Of a DNA stretch of 64,000 bases, positions 23,962 through 32,465 are shown one piece after another. The notes beneath the pieces were generated by a model. The model saw only the letters and a list, made by a program, of their open reading frames with translations, was not told the DNA's origin and did no database searches. Both the position numbers and the translations under genes were made by a program. Numbering within the stretch: position 1 is the stretch's first letter; each line of letters starts with the position of its first letter. Source of the DNA: JANRKB01 sp033763695 (GTDB lineage Bacteria; Planctomycetota; Phycisphaerae; Phycisphaerales; UBA1924); contig JANRKB010000043.1 of NCBI GenBank assembly GCA_033763695.1, positions 248,001 through 312,000 of the forward strand, read 5' to 3'.

Positions 23962-25551
23962 CTACTTTGCGCGAGTGGCGGGTGTGGTCGACGCGGCGGG
24001 CGCGGGAACGAGTCGCACAACTTTGTCGGGACCGTTGAGGACGATGTAGAGGCTGCCGTCGAGGCCGCAGACGACATCACGGACGCGGCCGCGGCCGGCG
24101 AAGACTTCTTCGCGTTCGACGACCTTGCCGTCCTTGATGCGGAGACGTTGGACGGTCTGACCGGCGAGGCCGCCGGCGAAGAGATCGCCGCGCCAGTTGG
24201 GGAAGAGTGCTTCGGCGCTTGCGCTGGGAGTGCTTGCGCCGGCTGCGGTGGGCGGGCCGCGCATGACATCGAGGCCGCAGGCGGCGATGGATGGCATCCA
24301 GCGATAGACGGGCATCTCGAAGGGGCCGGCGGGCTTCTTGCCGGTGTCGCTCCAGGGCGTGACGATCGGGCTGCCGTTGTAGTTGATGCCGAAGCTGATC
24401 AGGGGCCAGCCGTAGTTCTTGCCGGGCTTGATGAGGTTGAGTTCATCGCCGCCGCGTGGCCCGTGCTCGGTCTCCCACAAGTTGCCGTCGAGATCGAAGG
24501 CGAGGCCTTGGGGGTTGCGATGGCCGTAGGACCAGATCGCGGCGTAGGCCTTGTCGCCCATCGCGACGAAGGGGTTGTCGCTGGGGACGCTGCCGTCGTC
24601 CTTGACGCGATAGACCTTGCCGTTGGGGCGCGCGAGGTCTTGTGCGAGTTCGCCGCGGCCGCGCTCGCCCATGCAGAAGAACATGGTTGTGGGGTCGGCG
24701 GGGTCAAAGACGATGCGGCAACCGAAGTGGATGTCGCCATCCTGGTAGTGCTCGGGCTTGATCTGGAAGATGGTCTTCTGCTCGGCGAAAGCGCCTTCCT
24801 TGATCGTGCCGCGGACGATCTTGGTCATGCCCTTTTGCTGGTTCGGGCCTTGCGGATCGGTGAAGGCGAGATAGATCCAGCCGTTCTTGGCGTAGTTTGG
24901 ATGCACGGCGACATCCATCAGCCCGCCTTGGCCGCGGCTGCGCACGGTTGGAACATCGCGCAGCGCGAAGCCGAGTCGACCGCCTGCCTTGCCGGTTTCG
25001 TGCATCTTGAGTTCGCCTGCGCGGGTGGTGACGAGCATCGGCCCGGTGGGGAGGAAATCAACGCTCCACGGGGTGTCGACGCCGCTGTCGATGACGGTCT
25101 CGATGGTGTAGGTGTGGTGCTGGGTCTTGAAAACTTCAACGCCGCCGACGCGCTCGATCTTGGGGCCTTCGCCGCCCTTCTCGCGAAGTGCGCCGAACTG
25201 TTGTTCGCGGATGTAGTTGACCAGGCCCCAGATCTGCTCATCGCTAAGGGCCGCGCCGAAGGCATTCATCTGAAGGACGCCCTTGCCGCCGGGCTTGCCG
25301 TTCTTGATCGCGTCAAAGAGTGAGCGATCGAGATCGATCACGCTCGCGGCGTCCTGGTACTTGGCGTCAAGCAGAGAGGGCACGCCGGGCATGCCGCCGC
25401 CGCCATCGCGGCCGTGGCACTGCATGCAGTTGGCGGCCCACAGCCGATCGGTGGTGGCGTTGTCACCACGCCGCCCGGACTGCGCGAGGGAGGGGCTGGC
25501 AACGCTGAGGGCGAGCGTCGAGACAAAGAGCAGGCGCGAAACGTGCGACAT
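23962..25551 (-). CDS. Exported cytochrome c fused to PQQ-dependent aldose dehydrogenase
   Basis: 529 residues from ATG 25551, AGGGG upstream. Signal peptide MSHVSRLLFVSTLALSVASPSLAQ. A class I cytochrome c domain comes first: CMQCH (about 42-46) binds haem, with a candidate axial Met in LQMNAFG (about 95). Residues about 140-510 form a six-bladed GSDH/Sorbosone propeller: TPWSVDFLPTGPMLVTTRAG, GGLMDVAVHPNYAKNGWIY, IHFGCRIVFD, SYGHRNPQGLAFD, LWETEHGPRGGDELNLI. It would oxidise an aldose at C1 in the periplasm and pass electrons through its own haem. In most soluble dehydrogenases of this family the cytochrome is separate. Confidence 0.9.
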   Translation of the reverse strand: MSHVSRLLFVSTLALSVASPSLAQSGRRGDNATTDRLWAANCMQCHGRDGGGGMPGVPSLLDAKYQDAASVIDLDRSLFDAIKNGKPGGKGVLQMNAFGAALSDEQIWGLVNYIREQQFGALREKGGEGPKIERVGGVEVFKTQHHTYTIETVIDSGVDTPWSVDFLPTGPMLVTTRAGELKMHETGKAGGRLGFALRDVPTVRSRGQGGLMDVAVHPNYAKNGWIYLAFTDPQGPNQQKGMTKIVRGTIKEGAFAEQKTIFQIKPEHYQDGDIHFGCRIVFDPADPTTMFFCMGERGRGELAQDLARPNGKVYRVKDDGSVPSDNPFVAMGDKAYAAIWSYGHRNPQGLAFDLDGNLWETEHGPRGGDELNLIKPGKNYGWPLISFGINYNGSPIVTPWSDTGKKPAGPFEMPVYRWMPSIAACGLDVMRGPPTAAGASTPSASAEALFPNWRGDLFAGGLAGQTVQRLRIKDGKVVEREEVFAGRGRVRDVVCGLDGSLYIVLNGPDKVVRLVPAPAASTTPATRAK

Positions 25552-25604
25552 GGAGCTGGTCCCCTGGACAAGCGGCGAAGTGCCGCGGGAACAGCATATC
25601 GCGC

Positions 25605-26294
25605 TCAGGCGTGCGCGCCGTCGACGGAGCGTGAGACGTTGTTGACGGTGCTGATGAGGCCGAACGAGACGCTGTCGCTGCCGTGGATGAAGCCACGCTG
25701 CCAGTTGCCCTGGGCGGCACAGTTGACGATGGTGCAGGCGGCGTCGGTCTCCATGCCGGGGCCGCCGTTCTCGCTGACGCTGCAGCCGACGGCTTCGCCC
25801 TGCTTGCCGAGCAGAATGCCGTAGAGCCCGTTGTGGAAGCAATGCATGTTCTCGAGGCGGCAGCGCACGGCACGCATGGCATCGACGCCGCTATGGCCCC
25901 AGTCTCGGATCGCGCCATCGCGGATGGTGCAGTTGCGGCCGCGGACGATGATGGCGTCGCGGCTGCCGCGACAGCCGACGAGTTCGCAGCCGCAGAGGCG
26001 CAGTTCGACGTTGTCGGCGGCGATGATGATGCCGGCCATGTTCGGGCGTGCGTGCAGCGGTGTCGTGAGCGCGTAGACACCCGGACGCACGATTCGATGG
26101 AGGCAGTCGCGATCACCGGCGAGCGTCTTGACGTCGCGCGGCGGGGCGGGACGGCGCTCGCGGGCGATCAGGCAGCGCGGCAGTTCGCCGAGCATCTCAA
26201 AGAATGCGCCCAGTGCACGGGCCGGTGATCCGAACGGCTCGGCGTTGGGGGTTGAACGGTCGCAAAGGTTGTCCCAGGAAGCGGCAGAGTTCAT
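25605..26294 (-). CDS. Beta-helix repeat protein
   Basis: 229 residues from ATG 26294; an in-frame ATG at 26327 is an alternative. The repeats IIIAADNVELRLCGCELVGC, AIIVRGRNCTIRDGAIRDWG, CRLENMHCFHNGLYGILLG and VGCSVSENGGPG match right-handed beta-helix rungs. No signal peptide is seen at either start. Short Cys-rich rungs resemble those in the larger protein at 1095-2579. It reads into the cytochrome-PQQ gene on the same strand with a 53-base gap, so they may share a transcript. No catalytic residue can be assigned. Confidence 0.7.
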   Translation of the reverse strand: MNSAASWDNLCDRSTPNAEPFGSPARALGAFFEMLGELPRCLIARERRPAPPRDVKTLAGDRDCLHRIVRPGVYALTTPLHARPNMAGIIIAADNVELRLCGCELVGCRGSRDAIIVRGRNCTIRDGAIRDWGHSGVDAMRAVRCRLENMHCFHNGLYGILLGKQGEAVGCSVSENGGPGMETDAACTIVNCAAQGNWQRGFIHGSDSVSFGLISTVNNVSRSVDGAHA

Positions 26295-26459
26295 CGGTGC
26301 GTCATCCGCGTGAATTCGTTGGTGCATCCAACGTGCACAGTGCCCGTCGATTCATGCGCCGTCGGCGCTCGCGCGGGCTAGAGAATGATGACGCAGCGTG
26401 CGGCGGGCCGATGCGGGCCAAAGCATGTGGAGGCGACGCCAACTACGCTGTGCCCAGCG

Positions 26460-28046
26460 ATGCCTGACGCCGCCCGAGAACATGTTCGCCGCCGTGTCGT
26501 GCAGCTTGGGCTGCTCGGGCTGGCGTGCGTGCTGGTGTTCTGGCTGCCGCTGGCGGCGTCGCCGGGGCTGTTTGACAGCGAGGCGCAGCGCGTGCTGCCG
26601 GGCTGGACGATGCACGAGGGCGGCGATGCGTTTGTACCGCATCTGTTTGAGCGGCCTTATGCGCGCAAACCTCCGGGCATGCCGTGGGCGGTCGCGGCAT
26701 CGGCGGCGGTCTTTGGTGAGTACGAAGTGGCGGCCCGCGCGGTGTCGGCGCTGAGCGCGACATTGCTTGCGTTGGGGGCGTTTTTCTTTGCGGCACGCTG
26801 GATGCCGCGGGCGTGGCAGTGGACGCCGCTGATCGCGGGGCTGGGGCAGGTGTGCCTGCCGGTGTTGTGGCCGCCGTCGACGGCGGGCGAGATCGAGATG
26901 CTGCACAACCTGTGGGCCGGGTTGGCGGCGTGGTGTGTGCTGGATCTGCTGCTGATGCGTGACGCGACGCGAGTCAGCCGCGTGCTGATGGCGCTGGGAG
27001 CGGCGACCGCATGCTCGGCGATGATCGTGACGAAAGGACCGGCGGCATTGCCCGTCGTGGGTGCGGCGGTGGTCGTTGGTTGCGTGTGTGCACGCAAGCG
27101 GGGCGTGCGCGTGCTGCCGCGTGCGGCGATCGTGGCGTGCGCGCTGCTGGCCGGGCTTGCGCTGGCCGCGGCCGTGCTGCTGGAGATGAAGCGGCGTATC
27201 GCGCTGTTGCCGCCAGAACTTGTGGTGCTGCAGGATCCACGCGAGTTTCTGTGGAATCTCTCGCGCCTGGGCGGGATCGTTTCGCTGCCGATTGCCGGCT
27301 GGGCGAGCGCGCTGCCCGCGTCGTTGGTTGTGCTGATGCTGCTGCCCGCGCGATGGATGGGCGGGGCGCTGGGTGAGCGTGGCGATGCGACGCAGGATGA
27401 TGATGTGCACGTCGGGCGCACGCTGGCGTGGGTCTTCGCCATCGCGCTCGCGATCTTCACGCTCAGCGGCGTGAGCAATCCGCGATATCTCATGCCGGCG
27501 GTCGCGACGCTGGGACCGGGCATTGCCGCGCTTGTGAGCGTGGTGGTGCGAAAGGCGGAACCAGCGGAAACGCGCCGGCGCGGCCGCGCGATCGGCGTGG
27601 CGTGTGTTGTGCTTGTTGTCACGGGCGCGGTGTTTGGCGTGGTGCTCGGGCTGCAACGTGCACGCGGCTCGGGGCTGACTGCGGCTCATGCGCTCGCGCC
27701 GGTGCTGATTGAACAAGGCGCGACGGGGCCGATCACGATTTGGGCGGACGGCGCGATCGAGACCCGCGCGGAACTGCCCCACTACCTCCAGCGGATCGCG
27801 GCAGACGCGGGGCGGCAGATCTCGGTGCGCTGGTGGCCGATTTTGACGTCGCCGCCGCCGTTTGGGCCGGGCGATGTCTATCTGCTGCGGCATGACGACG
27901 AGATGGATGAGTGGAAGACGCTGGCTGATGCAGGCCGCGCGGGGCCTGTGATGGCGCAGACGCGACTGAAGGACAAGTGGGTGTTTGCGTTGGCACCGGC
28001 CGGGACTGGCGCGGCAAGGCGGACCGAGCCACGGGCGGCCGAGTGA
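26460..28046 (+). CDS. GT39-type (ArnT/PMT-like) membrane glycosyltransferase
   Basis: 528 residues from ATG 26460. About ten to eleven membrane helices. The first lumenal loop has the GT-C acidic motif LFDSEAQRVL (DSE, near residue 45), followed by HLFERPYARKPPGMPWAVAA, the K-P-P-G segment typical of ArnT/PMT-like transferases. These use polyprenyl-phosphate sugars on the periplasmic side to modify lipids or proteins. The C-terminal 120 residues form a soluble domain (YLLRHDDEMDEWKTLADAGR). The gene starts 165 bases from the divergent beta-helix gene. Donor and acceptor are unknown. Confidence 0.85.
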   Translation: MPDAAREHVRRRVVQLGLLGLACVLVFWLPLAASPGLFDSEAQRVLPGWTMHEGGDAFVPHLFERPYARKPPGMPWAVAASAAVFGEYEVAARAVSALSATLLALGAFFFAARWMPRAWQWTPLIAGLGQVCLPVLWPPSTAGEIEMLHNLWAGLAAWCVLDLLLMRDATRVSRVLMALGAATACSAMIVTKGPAALPVVGAAVVVGCVCARKRGVRVLPRAAIVACALLAGLALAAAVLLEMKRRIALLPPELVVLQDPREFLWNLSRLGGIVSLPIAGWASALPASLVVLMLLPARWMGGALGERGDATQDDDVHVGRTLAWVFAIALAIFTLSGVSNPRYLMPAVATLGPGIAALVSVVVRKAEPAETRRRGRAIGVACVVLVVTGAVFGVVLGLQRARGSGLTAAHALAPVLIEQGATGPITIWADGAIETRAELPHYLQRIAADAGRQISVRWWPILTSPPPFGPGDVYLLRHDDEMDEWKTLADAGRAGPVMAQTRLKDKWVFALAPAGTGAARRTEPRAAE

Positions 28047-28227
28047 ATGCGTGAATGACGCGGGAGCGGGGACGCGTGCGCAGTTGCCGCGCGGATGATG
28101 GGCCTCGCGACGTCCGAGAACACGCGATCCGACACGAAAATGTCAATCTGGGCAAGATACAGAAACCAGACATAACACAAAAACATGGGCACACAAGCGG
28201 GAATCGTCGAAAACGCGCGAAAAGGGC

Positions 28228-28257
28228 TTGAAATGGGTGAGGGGGGTTCGCTATCTT
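28228..28257 (+). promoter_or_regulatory. Sigma-70-like promoter TTGAAA-N18-TATCTT
   Basis: TTGAAA (28228-28233), 18-base spacer, TATCTT (28252-28257). It matches the promoter at 20085-20113 with one more spacer base. It predicts a start near 28264, about 60 bases before the terminator. Confidence 0.6.
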
Positions 28258-28263
28258 GCCTTT

Positions 28264-28386
28264 GGTGTTTCCGCCCCAACCCGGCGTCACTGGTCGTAGA
28301 GAGAGCGATCACAAAGACTTACGGGTGAAATCAGCAGTCCCCACCTGAGGAGAGAGCCAGTGGGAGGACTGCTGATTTCGTTTTTG
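28264..28386 (+). ncRNA. Candidate small RNA, about 120 nt
   Basis: The span from the predicted start of the TTGAAA/TATCTT promoter to the T run of the terminator at 28327-28385. It has no start codon with an extended frame and no downstream gene on this strand before 29787. Its 3' third is the long hairpin; the 5' part (TTTGGTGTTTCCGCCCCAAC onward) is less structured and could pair with targets. I recognise no known RNA family. Confidence 0.45.
28327..28385 (+). terminator. Strong intrinsic terminator with a 14-base stem
   Basis: GAAATCAGCAGTCC (28327-28340) pairs perfectly with GGACTGCTGATTTC (28366-28379), with an inner CCAC/GTGG extension, and is followed by GTTTTT. The T run is only on the plus strand, which fixes the direction. 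The nearest upstream gene stop is 280 bases away, unusually far for its terminator. Confidence 0.85.
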
Positions 28387-28704
28387 GGCCGCGTTGCGCG
28401 GCTTAAAGGCATACCGAACATCTTCCCGCCCAAAGCGGGGAAAACGCGCGGGAATCGACACCGAACACAGTGTCAAGAAGCATGAGGCGGACCTTGGGCC
28501 TAGGTCGGCACGCATGTCCCTTGGTCTGAATACAGCGTTCGGGACGCGACGAACCAACACAAGCGCTGAAGTGAGATCGGGCGAGGAGCGATCCAGGTTC
28601 GACGATCCGGCTGGAGGGGCCGTGTGATTCGTGGAGTGTCGCCGCGCGACAACGCCGCGCTCTTCACCGGGGCGGCGTGTGCGCGCGAGACAGGGCAACG
28701 CGCG

Positions 28705-29082
28705 TCAGCCGCCAGCGGCTTTCGCCGGATAGCCAAGCGACTTGAGGTGATCGACGAGTCGATCACGATGATCACCTTGGAGTTCGAGCGTGGGCGGATC
28801 GGCGTCGCGATCGACAGTGCCGCCGGTGGCGAACTTGGCCTTGAGTGCTTTGAGCAGGGCGTCGAGATCGTCGGTGCGATCGGAGCGTGGCGCGAAGCCA
28901 CGGACGACGGTGACCCACTTGCCGCGGCGTTGTTCGCGCTGGACGCGGAGGGGCTGATCTTTGGGGTCGAGGGTTTTGCCGCTGGCGCGATCGCGCGGGC
29001 ACATGCAGGCGGCGACGGGCTTGCCGCAGCGTTCGCAGGTGACGGGCTGTTCGAGGGATGTGCCGTGAAAGAGTCCGGGCAT
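28705..29082 (-). CDS. SUI1/YciH-family translation factor
   Basis: 125 residues. An N-terminal CERCGKPVAACMC cluster may bind zinc. The SUI1/eIF1 domain is clear: LRVQREQRRGKWVTVVRGFA, LDALLKALKAKFATGGTVDR and TLELQGDHRDRLVDHLKSLG. Bacterial YciH-type proteins bind the 30S subunit and tune start-codon fidelity or inhibit initiation under stress. The Cys cluster is not in E. coli YciH. It is downstream of the RRM gene on the same strand, but a terminator between them (29117-29151) suggests a separate promoter or partial readthrough. Confidence 0.9.
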   Translation of the reverse strand: MPGLFHGTSLEQPVTCERCGKPVAACMCPRDRASGKTLDPKDQPLRVQREQRRGKWVTVVRGFAPRSDRTDDLDALLKALKAKFATGGTVDRDADPPTLELQGDHRDRLVDHLKSLGYPAKAAGG

Positions 29083-29116
29083 GGAGGGGGCTTTCGGTTG
29101 GCTCTGCGTGGAGCGT

Positions 29117-29151
29117 GAAGAAAAACACGCCCGGCGTTGGGCCGAGCGTGT
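29117..29151 (-). terminator. Intrinsic terminator after the RRM gene
   Basis: Minus strand: ACACGCTCGGC, short loop, GCCGGGCGTGT (one G-U pair), then TTTTTCTT. It lies about 26 bases past the RRM stop at 29178. Confidence 0.82.
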
Positions 29152-29177
29152 CGTGAAGTCAGATGAGATGCGTGGGA

Positions 29178-29567
<390 letters not shown>

Positions 29568-29786
29568 CGCTCGCACCTTCGCCCGAGACTGAGAAATCAG
29601 AAACACTGAACCGTAGCCGATACTCGGGCGAGCGATCCGCCGTGGTCCACCCTTGCCGCGGGAATGCAAGACAGCCTTGCTTCCGAGCGACACGAGGTGA
29701 GATTACATGGTCTTCTCATTCAGCACAAGAGCATCTGCACAGCGTTCCGCACTTGTCCGGCGCGAGGACCGGGCCAAGCATGATTC

Positions 29787-29984
29787 ATGCCTTGGGGTGA
29801 TTGGCAGTTTTGGGTGGTGTCGCTGTTTGCGCTTGTCGCGGCGTGGGTGGTGCTGCGCATGCTGGTGCCGCCGGGTGCCCTGCCGGGGTTCCTGAGCCGG
29901 CGCAAGGGCACGAGCACCAAGACGCGGCTCACGGTTGGGGGAAAGCCCGTGGAAAAGCCCGCGGCAAACGATCGTAACCCGTAA
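29787..29984 (+). CDS. Small single-pass membrane protein
   Basis: 65 residues. N-terminal helix FWVVSLFALVAAWVVLRMLV (about 8-27), then a short basic segment LSRRKGTSTKTRLTVGGKPV and a polar tail. The KGT...TRLTVGGK pattern looks like a conserved motif rather than random coding. The ribosome binding site is weak. It lies between the divergent RRM gene and the acetyltransferase. Function unknown. Confidence 0.55.
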   Translation: MPWGDWQFWVVSLFALVAAWVVLRMLVPPGALPGFLSRRKGTSTKTRLTVGGKPVEKPAANDRNP

Positions 29985-30076
29985 TCGCAACGCGTTTGTG
30001 GCACTGATGTTGCGGCGGAGCCATTGCGGTGGGTTGGGACCGCGGTATGCTGGCGCGAGACGGGACCGGCAGGCGG

Positions 30077-30706
30077 ATGAGCGCGCGATCTTCCAACTTC
30101 GCGAAGCAGCTCGGCGACTTCTCAAAAGCGCAAGCGTTCGGTGTGCGCGGCGTGATGATTCGGCCGGCTGTCGCGAGCGATGCGGAGGGTTTGGTCGCAT
30201 TGACGCGGGCGGCGGCGAGCGAGCCGGATTCGCAGCTCATCGGCCGTCCCGGTGATTTCTCGGGGCTTGCAACATCGCTGGCGAACCAGCGGCGGCAGAT
30301 CGCGCGGGCGGCGGCGTCTTCGCGGCATTTGGTCCTGGTGGCGGAGCGCGAGGGCGTGCTGGTCGGGCGGTTGTCGTTTCGAGCGGAGCGGCGTGCGCGG
30401 GTGGCCCATCGCGGCACATTCTCGATCGTCGTGGCGCGTCTTGAGCGCGGACGCGGCATCGGTGGCGGCATGATTCGCGCATTGCTGGCGTGGTGTGCCG
30501 CGGGCGGCGTGGTGCGCAAAGTTTCGCTGCGCGTTCTGACGAGCAATACGCGAGCACGCGCTCTGTATGAGCGGCTGGGCTTTGTGATTGAGGGGACGAT
30601 GACCCGCGCGGTTCGGCTGGATGCGGAGCGCTGGGCGGATGAACTGCTGATGTCAATCTGGGTTGAGGCGCAGTCGTCGCGGGCTGTGGATGTGCCGGGC
30701 CACTAG
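30077..30706 (+). CDS. GNAT N-acetyltransferase
   Basis: 209 residues from ATG 30077 (AGGCGG nearby; an in-frame GTG at 30029 is an alternative). The GNAT fold is visible: MIRPAVASDAEGLVALTRAA, HLVLVAEREGVLVGRLSFRA, GTFSIVVARLERGRGIGGGM (acetyl-CoA loop R-G-x-G-x-G) and SLRVLTSNTRARALYERLGF, ending VIEGTMTRAVRLD. The last part resembles the YhhY/PhnO-type small-molecule or protein acetyltransferases. The first 40 residues are an extra basic segment. Substrate unknown. folC follows after 193 bases. Confidence 0.85.
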   Translation: MSARSSNFAKQLGDFSKAQAFGVRGVMIRPAVASDAEGLVALTRAAASEPDSQLIGRPGDFSGLATSLANQRRQIARAAASSRHLVLVAEREGVLVGRLSFRAERRARVAHRGTFSIVVARLERGRGIGGGMIRALLAWCAAGGVVRKVSLRVLTSNTRARALYERLGFVIEGTMTRAVRLDAERWADELLMSIWVEAQSSRAVDVPGH

Positions 30707-30899
30707 GGATTCTCCTGATGCGTTTTGTCACTGAAGCGGAGGCGTCTGGCGTGGATCGCGTGCTTTTCGTTCCATGAAAACACGTGCTGCCCGGCCCGGC
30801 TCGGAGATCCGGGCCACCAAATGCAGGCGCGATATTGCGCGGGAGATTCAACGCAATTCGCATCGGAGATTTTGGTCGTCTTGGCTACACTGACGGTCC

Positions 30900-32369
30900 A
30901 TGTCCCGCCCGAGCGAACCGACACGCAAGAAGACGAAGCCCACCGCCGTGGATGTTGCCGCGCCAGTTCCGGCTGCATCTGGAGCCGGCGCGCCTGCACC
31001 GATCCCGACGCGGATCGAGACGTATGAGCAGGCATTGGCGTTTCTGGACACGCGGACGAACGTCGAGCGGACGCGGCCGTCGAAGGTCGATCCGCGGGTG
31101 TGGAAGCTTGATCGGATGCGGGCGCTCGTGGATGCGCTGGGGAATCCGCAGCGTGCCGTGAAGTTTGTGCATATCGCGGGCTCGAAGGGCAAGGGCAGCA
31201 CGTGCGAGATGGTCGCGTCGTGTCTGTCGGCGTGTGGCTATGCGACGGGGCTGTACACCAGCCCGCACCTGGTTGATCTGCGCGAGCGGATCCGCATCGG
31301 GCGCGAGATGATCTCCAAGAGCGCGTTTGCTGAGCACATCGCCAAGGTCGCGTCGGTGCTGCCGGGCGTGGAGAAGAAGTTCGGCGAGGTGACGTTCTTT
31401 GAGTGCGTGACGGCGGTCGCGCTGTGCCACTTCGCGAGCGAGGCGGTGGATGTCGCGGTGATGGAGGTCGGGCTGGGCGGGCGGCTGGATTCGACCAACA
31501 TCATCGACCCCGAGGTGTGCGGCATTACGTCGATTCAACTGGAGCACAAGGAGATCCTGGGCGACACGGTCGAGAAGATCGCGCGCGAGAAGGCGGGCAT
31601 CATGAAGCCCGGCGTCACGTGCCTAACTGTGCCGCAGAAGCCCGGGGTGATCGAGGTGTTCAAGGAAGTGGCGGCGGCGAGCGGCGCGGAGCTGCGGGTG
31701 CTGGGCGAGAACGGCAGCGGCATCGACTTCTCGCATCGGTTTGAGGCGAGCCCGGAGATCGGGCCGCACATCAAGGTGAACCTGAGCACGTCGCGCTCGA
31801 ACTTCGAGCACCTGCCGGTGCCGCTGCGCGGCGAACATCAGGCGTTCAACTGCGGGCTTGCACTCGCGATCCTCGACAAACTGAAGGATCGCGGGTTTGA
31901 GATTCGCGAGCGGGAAGTGGCGAAGGGGCTGGCGGGGACGCCGAACCACGGCAGGATGGAAGTGATCGCGACGTTGCCGCGGGTGGTGGTTGACGGCGCA
32001 CACAATCCTGAGTCGGTGCATGGCTTGATGCGTGCGATCGGCGCGCACATGAAGTATGACTCGATGGTGGTGATCTTCGGGTGTGCGGCAGACAAGGACG
32101 TGCCGGGGATGCTGGCGAAGGTGGCGCTGGGCGCGGACAAGATCATCTTTACGAAGGCGACGGGGCATGCGCGGGGCGTGGAGCCGCGCGAACTGCAGCG
32201 GCGCTTCGCGGAAGTGAGCCACAAGATGGCGCAGATCGCGCCGAGCGTGAAGGACGCGATCGTGATGGCGTCGCATGCGGTGACGCGCGATGACCTGATC
32301 TGCGTGACGGGATCGTTTTATCTGGCAGGCGAGGCGAAGAAACTGCTGCTGGCGGCGAAGAAGGGCTGA
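30900..32369 (+). CDS. folC: Dihydrofolate/folylpolyglutamate synthase
   Basis: 489 residues. A 40-residue Pro/Ala-rich N-terminal extension precedes the domain. The P-loop is GSKGKGST, followed by the Mur-ligase-type ATP site with GLYTSPHLVDLRERIRI, VGLGGRLDSTNI, TSIQLEHKEILGDTVEKIAR and the C-terminal VVDGAHNPESVHGLM. FolC adds glutamate to dihydropteroate or folates. folP (59115-60041) is the other folate gene in the window, but not in the same operon. No Shine-Dalgarno is seen at ATG 30900; a TACACT at 30886-30891 would start transcription almost at the ATG, so the mRNA may be leaderless. Confidence 0.93.
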   Translation: MSRPSEPTRKKTKPTAVDVAAPVPAASGAGAPAPIPTRIETYEQALAFLDTRTNVERTRPSKVDPRVWKLDRMRALVDALGNPQRAVKFVHIAGSKGKGSTCEMVASCLSACGYATGLYTSPHLVDLRERIRIGREMISKSAFAEHIAKVASVLPGVEKKFGEVTFFECVTAVALCHFASEAVDVAVMEVGLGGRLDSTNIIDPEVCGITSIQLEHKEILGDTVEKIAREKAGIMKPGVTCLTVPQKPGVIEVFKEVAAASGAELRVLGENGSGIDFSHRFEASPEIGPHIKVNLSTSRSNFEHLPVPLRGEHQAFNCGLALAILDKLKDRGFEIREREVAKGLAGTPNHGRMEVIATLPRVVVDGAHNPESVHGLMRAIGAHMKYDSMVVIFGCAADKDVPGMLAKVALGADKIIFTKATGHARGVEPRELQRRFAEVSHKMAQIAPSVKDAIVMASHAVTRDDLICVTGSFYLAGEAKKLLLAAKKG

Positions 32370-32465
32370 GCGCGGACGCGTGTGGCTTGCCGCGGCGCGA
32401 ACGAACAGCGGGCGGACTTCAGAGAGCGTGCGCGGTCCGTGAGTGTGTTGATTTCAGGGGGCGAC

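Larger units (their letters stand above)
28047..28704. other. 658-base intergenic region with an orphan transcription unit
   Basis: No credible gene. It contains a promoter (28228-28257) and a very strong terminator (28327-28385) on the plus strand, detailed as a candidate RNA. From 28386 to 28704 I see no repeat or frame of note. Confidence 0.6.
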
